From Actinomycetes bacterium (GTDB lineage: Bacteria > Actinomycetota > Humimicrobiia > Humimicrobiales > Humimicrobiaceae): DNA of 7,411 nt. The first letter of the stretch is position 1. Every line of letters starts with the position of its first letter. Location of the stretch: positions 1-7,411 of the forward strand of contig JAUWCR010000061.1 in assembly GCA_030609215.1 (NCBI GenBank). Direction: 5' to 3'. The notes beneath the pieces are model-generated. The model ran no database searches. It was not told the DNA's origin and worked only from the letters and a program-made list of their open reading frames with translations. Both the position numbers and the translations under genes were made by a program. This document shows positions 1 through 5,903 of this stretch, one piece after another.

Positions 1-1545
1 CCAATATGCTTGATTATATTAGATGGTTGGGGATTGTCTGATTGTAGGGATGGTAATGCCATATATCTTGCTGATACGCCAAATATGGACAGGTATTATA
101 AAATATATCCTAATACAAAGTTGAATGCTTCAGGGGAAGCTGTAGGATTGCCAGCAGGACAGATGGGAAATTCTGAAGTAGGCCATTTAAATATTGGCGC
201 TGGAAGAGTTGTACTGCAAGAATTTACAAGGATATCAAAATCTATAGAAAGAGGAGATTTTTTTAAGAATAGAATTTTACTTGAAGCAATAAATAATGTT
301 AAGAAAAATAAAAGCAGCCTTCATTTAATAGGATTGGTTTCTGACGGTGGAGTTCATAGCCACATAGAGCATCTCAAAGCTTTAATTGATTTAGCAACTA
401 ATAACGGAGTAAGTGATTTATACATCCATGCATTTCTTGACGGTAGAGATGTTCCACCAAGGAGTGCAGTACCATATCTGAAAGAAGTTGATAAATATTT
501 AGGCGAGAAAAGAGTTGGCGAGATTGCTACTGTAAGCGGTAGATACTATGCTATGGATAGAGATAATAGATGGGATAGAATAAAAAAAAGCTATGATGCT
601 TTAGTATATAGAGTTGGTGAAAAATATAGGACTGCAGACAGCCTTGTTGAAAAATCATATGAGAATGGGATTGATGATGAATTTGTTATTCCTGCATTAG
701 TGGATGTCAAAAGTGAGGATAATGCAAAAATTAAACAAAAAGATTCATTAATTTTTTTCAATTTCAGACCGGATAGGGCAAGACAATTAACCCAAGCATT
801 TATAAGCAGCAAATTTGATAAGTTTAATAGAGGAAAAGATAATCCTGTTGTTTATTTTGTATGCATGACACAGTATGATGAAAAATTTGATGCACATATT
901 GCCTATCTCCCAAAAAAAATAAAGAATACATTGGGAGAAGTTCTTGCTGTTAATGGCTTGAGACAGCTAAGAATTGCGGAGACAGAAAAGTATGCCCATG
1001 TTACTTTTTTCTTCAATGGAGGAGTGGAAAAACCAAATAAGGGAGAAGATAGAATTTTAATTCCATCGCCAAAAGTAAAGACTTATGATTTAAAACCTGA
1101 AATGAGTGTCTATAAAGTAACTAGTAAAGTAATTGAAAAAATAAGTGAAGGTGTATATGATGTAATAGTATTAAATTATGCAAACCCTGATATGGTTGGA
1201 CATACAGGATTTATTAATGCAGCTATAAAAGCAGTGAAGGCAGTAGATGAATGTCTTGGCAAAGTAGTTAAAGTATTAGATGAGGTTGGAGGGTTGGCTT
1301 TAATAACTGCTGATCACGGGAATGTCGAAGAGATGCTGTGTCCAGAAACTAATGAACCAGTAACTGCTCACTCTACTTCAATGGTTCCTTTTATAGTCTG
1401 TGATGGAAATATTAAAAATCTAAGAGGGAAGGGCAGCAGCGAGTATTGCTGTTTATGTGATATTTCGCCTACGATATTAAGTTTGTTAAATATTGCAAAA
1501 CCTGATGAAATGACTGGAAAATCGATTATAGTAAATAATAGGTGA
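1..1545 (+). CDS. gpmI: 2,3-bisphosphoglycerate-independent phosphoglycerate mutase (5' partial)
   Basis: Cytosolic glycolytic enzyme that interconverts 3- and 2-phosphoglycerate using two Mn2+ ions and a phosphoserine intermediate (alkaline phosphatase superfamily). The frame is open to the left edge and begins mid-protein with P-I-C-L-I-I-L-D-G-W-G. The TTG at 10 is therefore not the start, and roughly 4-6 residues are missing. Counting the Pro at bases 1-3 as residue 1, the active-site set is complete: D8 (DGWG), S58 (nucleophile, MGNSEVGH), H119 (GGVHSH), R149/D150 (DGRD), R181, R187, R256/R259 (FRPDRAR), K330, D397 and H401 (NPDMVGH), D438/H439 (TADHGN) and H457 (TAHST). The 514 visible codons match the usual length of about 510. 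The stop is TGA at 1543. It sits upstream of secG; in many bacteria glycolytic genes precede secG, so this may be the end of a glycolytic cluster (inference). Identification is certain from the motifs. Confidence 0.97.
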   Translation, partial: PICLIILDGWGLSDCRDGNAIYLADTPNMDRYYKIYPNTKLNASGEAVGLPAGQMGNSEVGHLNIGAGRVVLQEFTRISKSIERGDFFKNRILLEAINNVKKNKSSLHLIGLVSDGGVHSHIEHLKALIDLATNNGVSDLYIHAFLDGRDVPPRSAVPYLKEVDKYLGEKRVGEIATVSGRYYAMDRDNRWDRIKKSYDALVYRVGEKYRTADSLVEKSYENGIDDEFVIPALVDVKSEDNAKIKQKDSLIFFNFRPDRARQLTQAFISSKFDKFNRGKDNPVVYFVCMTQYDEKFDAHIAYLPKKIKNTLGEVLAVNGLRQLRIAETEKYAHVTFFFNGGVEKPNKGEDRILIPSPKVKTYDLKPEMSVYKVTSKVIEKISEGVYDVIVLNYANPDMVGHTGFINAAIKAVKAVDECLGKVVKVLDEVGGLALITADHGNVEEMLCPETNEPVTAHSTSMVPFIVCDGNIKNLRGKGSSEYCCLCDISPTILSLLNIAKPDEMTGKSIIVNNR

Positions 1546-1606
1546 TGTTTTTTAAAAAGTAGGTATAAAAATAAAATTAAAAAAAAGTTCTTTTTATGTA
1601 TTTTTT

Positions 1607-1646
1607 TTGATAGAATATTACTTTATTTAATAATTGTTTGTATAAT
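1607..1646 (+). promoter_or_regulatory. Candidate sigma-70-type promoter upstream of secG
   Basis: TTGATA at 1607-1612 (5 of 6 to the -35 consensus) is followed after 16 bases by AATAAT at 1629-1634 (5 of 6 to the -10 consensus). A perfect TATAAT also lies at 1641-1646, but it has no good -35 element at 16-18 bases. Either would start a transcript ahead of the 1664-1683 palindrome and the secG ribosome binding site. The gap is so A/T-rich that such matches arise easily by chance, so this is a weak call. Confidence 0.25.
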
Positions 1647-1663
1647 ATCTATTTATCTGGAAT

Positions 1664-1683
1664 AAATAAAATTAATTTTATTT
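1664..1683. repeat. Perfect 20-base palindrome before the secG ribosome binding site
   Basis: Bases 1664-1683 read the same on both strands (10-base arms, no spacer; left arm AAATAAAATT). The element is entirely A/T, lies 3 bases before the AAGGA site at 1687-1691 and downstream of the possible promoter elements. It could be a DNA operator or simply a product of the A/T-rich composition. With no loop-forming spacer, it is more natural as a DNA dyad than as an RNA hairpin. Confidence 0.4.
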
Positions 1684-1686
1684 GAT

Positions 1687-1701
1687 AAGGAAGTGAAGAT
1701 G
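1687..1701 (+). promoter_or_regulatory. Ribosome binding site deciding the secG start
   Basis: AAGGA at 1687-1691 is 7 bases before ATG 1699-1701 but only 1 base before the in-frame GTG at 1693-1695. The ATG is therefore the preferred start. Confidence 0.7.
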
Positions 1702-1932
1702 GGTTCGATTTGGTTAAATATTATGTATGGAATACATATTATTGCATGTATTGGAATGATACTGTTTATTCTTCTCCATGCTGGAAGAGGCGGGGGAATT
1801 TCCGGGCTTTTTTCAGGTATGGTTGATACGTTTGATGGTTCTGGAATTGTAGAAAAAAATCTTGATAGAATTACAATTGTTTTTGGTATAGTATTTGCGG
1901 TAACGACAATAGTATTATTTATTTTTTTGTAA
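1699..1932 (+). CDS. secG: Protein translocase subunit SecG
   Basis: Small inner-membrane subunit of the SecYEG channel that assists SecA-driven protein export. The 77-residue product has two hydrophobic segments, about residues 5-27 and 58-77. They are joined by the family's Gly-rich cytoplasmic loop (L-H-A-G-R-G-G-G-I-S-G-L-F-S-G, residues 26-40) and the V-E-K-N-L-D-R-I-T stretch (51-59) that leads into the second helix. Length is normal for SecG (about 70-80). The start is set at ATG 1699 on Shine-Dalgarno spacing; the GTG at 1693 would add only two residues. It lies 153 bases after gpmI and 95 bases before the binding-protein gene, with no convincing terminator on either side, so read-through is possible. 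The VEKNLDR stretch is the type I associate with actinobacterial SecG, which is unusual alongside such A/T-rich DNA. Confidence 0.93.
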   Translation: MGSIWLNIMYGIHIIACIGMILFILLHAGRGGGISGLFSGMVDTFDGSGIVEKNLDRITIVFGIVFAVTTIVLFIFL

Positions 1933-1948
1933 TTAAAAAAAGTTATTA

Positions 1949-1998
1949 CAGGATTATTTTACATGAAAGGAGGGGAAATAATTATAGAAATCTTGTAG
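1949..1998 (+). other. Leader with orphan Shine-Dalgarno and possible 11-codon ORF
   Basis: An AGGA at 1950-1953 sits 9 bases before an ATG at 1963 that opens an 11-codon frame (M-K-G-G-E-I-I-I-E-I-L, stop TAG 1996-1998). Inside it, AAAGGAGG at 1966-1973 is a near-perfect Shine-Dalgarno with no ATG or GTG at usable distance. Bases 1953-1960 can pair with 1975-1982 (one G-U pair), placing the orphan site in the loop. It may be a translated leader, a ribosome standby site, or a decayed copy of the true ribosome binding site 49 bases downstream. The peptide itself resembles nothing I know. Confidence 0.2.
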
Positions 1999-2014
1999 GT
2001 AACTGAATAATTAA

Positions 2015-2030
2015 AAAGGAGGTATAAGTG
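2015..2030 (+). promoter_or_regulatory. Strong Shine-Dalgarno and GTG start of the binding protein
   Basis: AAAGGAGGT at 2015-2023 is a full consensus match and ends 4 bases before the GTG start at 2028. It is the only consensus-quality ribosome binding site serving a gene in the operon, which fits high expression of the binding protein. Confidence 0.85.
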
Positions 2031-3734
2031 AAAATTAATAGAAGAATAGCAATGTTAATTGTTGTAGCGATTATTGTAACTTTGGTTGGAACAATATTTG
2101 CTGGATGTAAGGGTGCAGTAGAGAAAGCAGTTACAGAAGCTATAGAAGAAGCTGTAGAAGAAGTAGAAGAAGCTGTAGAAGCAGAGGAAGAAGCACCAGC
2201 TGAAGAAGTGGCAGAGGAAGAAGCACCAGCTGAAGAAGCTGCGGGTGGAGTTTTTAGGATTTATATTCATGAACCAGTAACTCTAGATCCTGCAAATTGT
2301 TATGAAAGTGAAGGGATCCAGGTTGCAAGACAGGTTTTTGATGTTCTTGTTAAGTATGACATTGAAACGTTAGAAACGGTACCTGCTGTAGCAGAAAGCT
2401 GGGACATAAGTGATGATGGCTTGGTATATACATTTTATTTGAAGAAAGGTGTTACATTTCATAGTGGCAGAGAAGTTGTAGCAGGAGACTTTGCATATGC
2501 GTGGACAAGGCTTACACTGGCAGAAACTGCATCTTATCTGGCATACCATGCAGCTCCAATAGTAGGGTATGATGAATGTCAGGAAGGTACAGCAGATACT
2601 CTTACAGGTGTAAAAGCATTGGATGATTATACTTTGGAAGTAACATTACAGTATCCGTTTGCAGACTTTATTAAAACCCTTGGCCATGTATGTTTTTTTC
2701 CTGTAGCCAAAGAGGATGTTGATGAATATGGAGATTTATATGCAGAGCATATAAATGGAAACGGTGCATTTAAGTTTGTAGAGTGGAAACATGATCAGTA
2801 TATAAATCTGGTAAGAAATGATGATTACTGGGGAGAAAATGCAAAATTAGATGAAGTTGAATATAAAATCTTTGCTGACGAAGATACAGCATTCCTAGAG
2901 TTTAAAGCTGGGAATCTGGAATATACTGCTATTCCGCAGGGAAAAGTAAATGCAACAGTAGAAGATGCTGATTTAGGGGGTCTTGTTATAATGAAGCCTC
3001 AGCTGGCTATATACTACTTTGCTATGAATGTGCAGAATCCACCATTTAAGGACAATCTGGCACTACGAGAAGCAGTTAATTATGCTATTGACAGACAAAA
3101 TATATGTGATGTTATAAATGAAGGTGTTTCTGTTCCAGCAACAGGTTTTGTTCCGCCAGGGATTCCAGGATTTCAGGAAGGTGCCATGAAATATACTTAT
3201 GACCCTGAAATAGCAAAACAAAAACTTGAAGAAGCAGGTTATCCAGGCGGAGAAGGTCTTGAACCAATTAAATTTGGAATAAATGTTGGATCAGGACACG
3301 AGATGATTGCAGAAGCTATGCAAGCTGATTTAAAAGATATAGGAATAGATATAGAGATAATTGGAATGGAGTGGGGAACAGCACTGGAAGCTTTCCAGAA
3401 TGGTGAAATTAGTTTCTTTAGACTTGGCTGGGGAGCAGATTATCCAATTATGGATAATTTCCTTTATCCTCTTTTCCATTCTGAATCTAGTGATAATTAT
3501 TCAGGATATGTTAATCTTGAAGTAGACGAACTGCTTGTTGAAGCTAGAAAAACAGCAGATGATGATGAGAGAGAAGCAAAATATAGAGAAATAGAAAAGA
3601 TTATCCTTGATGATGCAGCATTTGCTCTAGTTTATTTCTATGGCATAAGACGAATAGTGCAGCCATATGTTAAGGGATTCGCCCTATCTAATATGGAAAA
3701 TTATGATTTGAGTAAAGTATGGCTGGAAAAATAG
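2028..3734 (+). CDS. dppA: ABC transporter substrate-binding lipoprotein, peptide family 5
   Basis: Extracytoplasmic, membrane-anchored receptor (SBP family 5, DppA/OppA-type) that captures di- or oligopeptide-like substrate for the downstream permease. The 568-residue product has a positively charged start (K-I-N-R-R), a hydrophobic signal segment about 8-26, and a lipobox F-A-G-C with lipidated C27. An acidic tether follows (31-72, 19 Glu, mostly with Ala and Pro). The binding domain starts near residue 75, with T-L-D-P-A (85-89), a P-A-V-A-E-S-W-D-I-S-D-D-G stretch and K-K-G-V-T-F-H-S-G, all classical for the family. Near the C-terminus, G-W-G-A-D-Y-P contains D471, at the position where DppA/OppA proteins carry the Asp that contacts the peptide amino group. 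The protein ends V-W-L-E-K. The GTG start is fixed by the Shine-Dalgarno. Family 5 also includes nickel, heme and sugar binders, so the substrate is not settled by sequence. The dppA symbol reflects operon context. Confidence 0.92.
   Translation: MKINRRIAMLIVVAIIVTLVGTIFAGCKGAVEKAVTEAIEEAVEEVEEAVEAEEEAPAEEVAEEEAPAEEAAGGVFRIYIHEPVTLDPANCYESEGIQVARQVFDVLVKYDIETLETVPAVAESWDISDDGLVYTFYLKKGVTFHSGREVVAGDFAYAWTRLTLAETASYLAYHAAPIVGYDECQEGTADTLTGVKALDDYTLEVTLQYPFADFIKTLGHVCFFPVAKEDVDEYGDLYAEHINGNGAFKFVEWKHDQYINLVRNDDYWGENAKLDEVEYKIFADEDTAFLEFKAGNLEYTAIPQGKVNATVEDADLGGLVIMKPQLAIYYFAMNVQNPPFKDNLALREAVNYAIDRQNICDVINEGVSVPATGFVPPGIPGFQEGAMKYTYDPEIAKQKLEEAGYPGGEGLEPIKFGINVGSGHEMIAEAMQADLKDIGIDIEIIGMEWGTALEAFQNGEISFFRLGWGADYPIMDNFLYPLFHSESSDNYSGYVNLEVDELLVEARKTADDDEREAKYREIEKIILDDAAFALVYFYGIRRIVQPYVKGFALSNMENYDLSKVWLEK
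2143..2238 (+). repeat. Tandem repeats encoding the acidic lipoprotein tether
   Basis: Two tandem pairs lie side by side within the binding-protein gene. An 18-base identity recurs at 2143-2160 and 2164-2181 (period 21). A 28-base identity recurs at 2181-2208 and 2211-2238 (period 30), encoding A-E-E-E-A-P-A-E-E-V and A-E-E-E-A-P-A-E-E-A. Both periods are multiples of three, so gain or loss of units would keep the frame. The near-exact DNA identity suggests recent slippage or duplication. Confidence 0.9.
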
Positions 3735-3765
3735 TAGGGTTAAATTGTTTGTAAAGGGTTAATTA

Positions 3766-3788
3766 GTATTTAAAATTAAATACGTATT
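3766..3788. repeat. Overlapping A/T-rich dyads
   Basis: GTATTTAA (3766-3773) and TTAAATAC (3776-3783) form an inverted repeat around two A residues. The right arm overlaps a perfect 10-base palindrome, AATACGTATT, at 3779-3788. They could form a hairpin in the transcript or be a regulator site. Both are short and A/T-rich enough that chance is a real alternative. Confidence 0.3.
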
Positions 3789-3812
3789 GGTAAAAATCCG
3801 TAGAGTTAATAG

Positions 3813-3846
3813 ATACAGCCTACATCTTTATAGATGTAGGCTGTAT
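3813..3846 (+). other. Perfect 15-bp stem-loop without a U-tract
   Basis: Bases 3813-3827 pair without mismatch with 3832-3846 around the 4-base loop TTAT (3828-3831). The core includes the G+C-containing segment AGCCTAC/GTAGGCT. No T-run follows on the + strand (next bases AACGAATAG), and none follows in the minus-strand reading, so it is not a canonical intrinsic terminator. Lying about 80 bases after the binding-protein stop, it is well placed to protect the upstream mRNA 3' end or to partly attenuate transcription into the permease genes. Confidence 0.85.
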
Positions 3847-3887
3847 AACGAATAGCATGATATATATGCTGGTACGATTTAATAACC

Positions 3888-3917
3888 TTTACAAGCTTCA
3901 TTCTATAGTATTATAAA
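3888..3917 (+). promoter_or_regulatory. Candidate internal promoter before dppB
   Basis: TTTACA at 3888-3893 (5 of 6 to the -35 consensus) and TATAAA at 3912-3917 (5 of 6 to the -10 consensus) are separated by 18 bases and lie about 27 bases before the ATG at 3945. The -35 overlaps the right arm of the long inverted repeat. It could allow the permease and ATPase genes to be transcribed separately from the binding protein. A/T richness makes this tentative. Confidence 0.25.
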
Positions 3918-3944
3918 AAATAATAAGATATTAAAAAATAGGAT

Positions 3945-4889
3945 ATGTTTTTTTATATTATTAAAAGGATATTGCAAGTTATCCCAGTTATAATTGGTGT
4001 TACATTGATATTATTCTTATTAATGTATGTTATACCTGAAGACCCCGCAAGACTTATTCTTCAAAAAGGAGCTACTGAGGAAGCACTGCAAAATTTAAGG
4101 GTAAAAATGGGAATAGATAAGCCGCTATATGTACAGTACTGGCGTTATATGACACAGTTAGCAAAGGGTGATCTTGGTACATCGTATAGATACAGACGTC
4201 CAGTTGATAGTATACTTGCAGATCATTATCCTAATTCTATCAAGTTAGCAATTGCTGCTATTTTAATAGAAATAATAATTGGGCTAGTTGCTGGGATAAT
4301 TTCAGCTGTAAAAAAATATAGCTTCTGGGATATTCTTGTCACTGTTTCTACAACTCTTGCAGTTTGTATTCCTGTGTTCTGGCTTGGTATGATGATGCAA
4401 GTTGTATTTGGATTAAAACTAGGCTGGCTTCCAATGTCTGGTATGGGGGATGGAAGCTTAAGGTATTATATACTTCCTGCAGTTACTTTAGCATCAGTAT
4501 CAACAGCGTTTGTTGCAAGGATGACAAGAAGCAGCATGCTTGAAGTTATGTCTAATGATTATATAACAACAGCCTATGCAAAAGGTTTATCCCAGTTTAA
4601 AGTAATCGGAAAGCATGCTTTAAAAAATGCTCTTATTCCTGTTGTAACATTGATAGGACTTGATCTTGGCGCGCTAATGGGAGGAGCAATTTTAACTGAG
4701 ACTGTATTTAGCTGGCCAGGAGTTGGAAGGACTATATATCTTGCTATCCTGCAAAGAGATGCACCGGTTGTAATAGGTGGGACATTAGTACTTGTATTAA
4801 TTTTCGTATTTATAAATTTAATTGTAGACGTAACTTATGCATGGTTAGATCCTAGAATAAGGTATGAAAAAAAAGAAGTAAATGTGTAA
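3945..4889 (+). CDS. dppB: Peptide ABC transporter permease, DppB type
   Basis: Inner-membrane subunit that with the DppC-type partner forms the translocation channel. The 314-residue protein has hydrophobic segments at about 9-29, 98-121, 128-155, 174-192, 230-250 and 276-300. The N-terminus (Y-I-I-K-R-I-L-Q-V-I-P) and the large loop after helix 1 with P-E-D-P-A are typical of DppB. The cytoplasmic ATPase-coupling loop is at about 206-232 (D-Y-I-T-T-A-Y-A-K-G-L-S through N-A-L-I-P). The signature T-E-T-V-F-S-W-P-G-V-G-R (251-262) and the L-D-P-R-I-R-Y end confirm the family. An in-frame TAG at 3939-3941 rules out an earlier start. The only Shine-Dalgarno-like bases, AGGA at 3940-3943, are 1 base from the ATG, so initiation is probably weak. 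Length is normal, with no frameshift. Confidence 0.95.
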   Translation: MFFYIIKRILQVIPVIIGVTLILFLLMYVIPEDPARLILQKGATEEALQNLRVKMGIDKPLYVQYWRYMTQLAKGDLGTSYRYRRPVDSILADHYPNSIKLAIAAILIEIIIGLVAGIISAVKKYSFWDILVTVSTTLAVCIPVFWLGMMMQVVFGLKLGWLPMSGMGDGSLRYYILPAVTLASVSTAFVARMTRSSMLEVMSNDYITTAYAKGLSQFKVIGKHALKNALIPVVTLIGLDLGALMGGAILTETVFSWPGVGRTIYLAILQRDAPVVIGGTLVLVLIFVFINLIVDVTYAWLDPRIRYEKKEVNV

Positions 4890-4914
4890 ATAAATTTTTA
4901 GCTTAAAATTTATT
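4889..4914 (+). repeat. A/T-only inverted repeat at the end of dppB
   Basis: AATAAATTTT (4889-4898) and AAAATTTATT (4905-4914) are exact complements around a 6-base spacer, beginning at the last base of the dppB stop codon. All pairs are A-T and no T-run follows, so it is not a convincing terminator. The rest of the 100-base gap to dppC (4915-4989) is A/T-rich with nothing I can identify. Confidence 0.35.
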
Positions 4915-4989
4915 AAACTTAATATTATAGTTTTCAGTATTTTAATAATTTTAAATAATAAAAAAAATTGTATTAAGAGTTAGTAAAAA

Positions 4990-5880
4990 GTGGAAAATAT
5001 TAGTGAAATAGATGAATTAACAACAGAAAAAAAATACTCGAGATCTTCCCTGTATAAAGATGCATGGAGAAGGCTTCGAAGAAATAAGCTTGCAATGCTG
5101 GGTTTGGCAATTGTAATAATACTAATACTGATTGCTATTTTTGCACCATTGATTGCACCATATGACCCGATAGAAAGGATAAAAAAGGATTCTTCACTCT
5201 CTCCAGGTAAAGCATATTTTTTCGGAACTGATTTACTAGGAAGAGATATTTTTAGCAGGGTTATTTACGGCAGCAGGATTTCAATAGAAGTAGGTATTGT
5301 AGCGGTTGGTATATCAGTTGTAATTGGATTGTTTTTCGGTGCATTATCAGGCTATTTTGGTGGCATTTCGGATATAGCTATAATGAGAATGGCAGATATA
5401 TTTTTTGCTTTTCCTTATATTTTAGGAGCTATTGCTATAATGACTGTTCTTGGACCAGGAATTGTTAATATATTTATAGCTATTGGAATACTTGGTTGGG
5501 CATCATTTGCAAGGATTTTTAGAGGCTCTATACTTTCTATAAAAAATAAAGAATATATTGAAGCAGCAAGAGCACTGGGGGCAAACAATTACAGGATTAT
5601 AACAAAACATATTTTTCCAAATTCAATGGCTCCTATAATCGTTTACGCTACAATGAATGTAGGAGTAGCTATAATAGTTGAGGCTGCGCTTAGTTTTCTT
5701 GGTCTTGGAGTTCAACCGCCAACACCGTCATGGGGTAAAATGTTAGCTGAATCATTAGATTATATTGATATTGCACCATGGATGATGCTTTTCCCTGGTC
5801 TTGCTATAGTGATAACAGTGCTAGGGTTTGTACTGCTGGGTGATGGCCTGAGAGATGCTTTTGATCCGAAGTTAAAATAA
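4990..5880 (+). CDS. dppC: Peptide ABC transporter permease, DppC type
   Basis: Second inner-membrane channel subunit, pairing with DppB. The 296-residue protein starts with a charged cytoplasmic segment (W-R-R-L-R-R-N-K, 26-33) and a first helix about 35-56, the OppC N-terminal region. G-T-D-L-L-G-R-D-I-F-S-R (79-90) is a hallmark of the family. Further helices fall at about 98-120, 142-157, 159-177, 213-237 and 263-284. The ATPase-coupling EAA loop is at about 189-211 (Y-I-E-A-A-R-A-L-G-A), followed by E-A-A-L-S-F-L-G-L-G (231-240) and the C-terminal G-D-G-L-R-D-A-F-D-P. The GTG start is the only usable one, because an in-frame TAA lies at 4984-4986. The upstream AAGAG at 4975-4979 is a poor Shine-Dalgarno. 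Full length and intact. Confidence 0.95.
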   Translation: MENISEIDELTTEKKYSRSSLYKDAWRRLRRNKLAMLGLAIVIILILIAIFAPLIAPYDPIERIKKDSSLSPGKAYFFGTDLLGRDIFSRVIYGSRISIEVGIVAVGISVVIGLFFGALSGYFGGISDIAIMRMADIFFAFPYILGAIAIMTVLGPGIVNIFIAIGILGWASFARIFRGSILSIKNKEYIEAARALGANNYRIITKHIFPNSMAPIIVYATMNVGVAIIVEAALSFLGLGVQPPTPSWGKMLAESLDYIDIAPWMMLFPGLAIVITVLGFVLLGDGLRDAFDPKLK

Positions 5881-5903
5881 GTAGAAAAAATATTAACATT
5901 ATT

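Larger units (their letters stand above)
3749..3894 (+). other. Inverted-repeat-bounded intergenic element (possible structured RNA)
   Basis: The 210-base gap between the binding-protein and permease genes contains a long-range inverted repeat. Bases 3749-3757 (TTGTAAAGG) are the exact complement of 3886-3894. Pairing continues as 3759-3761 with 3883-3885 and 3763-3765 with 3880-3882, giving 15 Watson-Crick pairs with single-base bulges at G3758 and A3762. Enclosed are a dyad at 3766-3783 (8-base arms, 2-base spacer), the perfect 15-bp hairpin at 3813-3846, and a small 5-bp stem at 3854-3870. It matches no riboswitch class I recognise. No target-site duplication is visible at the ends, so a small mobile repeat is not well supported either. 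Confidence 0.4.

Noticed and set aside
10..12. TTG as the start codon of gpmI
   Set aside because: The frame continues upstream to the window edge with residues that fit the family N-terminus, so the gene is cut rather than starting here.
591..812. Open reading frame on the minus strand inside gpmI
   Set aside because: It lies opposite a well-conserved part of gpmI that includes catalytic arginines, and its product shows no recognisable features, so it is a shadow frame.
1582..1608. Intrinsic terminator after gpmI
   Set aside because: AAAAA and TTTTT arms with a following T-run exist, but the stem is only 5 A-T pairs, too weak to be convincing.
1922..1941. Terminator after secG from the T7 and A7 runs
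   Set aside because: The arms are A-T only, overlap the end of the coding region and have no following T-run, so this is a composition effect.
2055..2270. Minus-strand open frame rich in Phe, Ser, Cys and Tyr
   Set aside because: It is the antisense of the signal peptide and Glu/Ala repeat of the lipoprotein. GAA codons read backwards as TTC, which keeps the frame open artificially.
3749..3894. Miniature transposable element with terminal inverted repeats
   Set aside because: The ends are inverted repeats, but no target-site duplication is visible and no second copy exists in this window. I kept it only as an unexplained element.
3735..3944. Known riboswitch or tRNA-like element
   Set aside because: I compared by eye with the common riboswitch cores (TPP, SAM, purine, cobalamin, c-di-GMP, T-box) and found no matching conserved segments. 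The GGTACGATTT stretch is not part of a tRNA fold.
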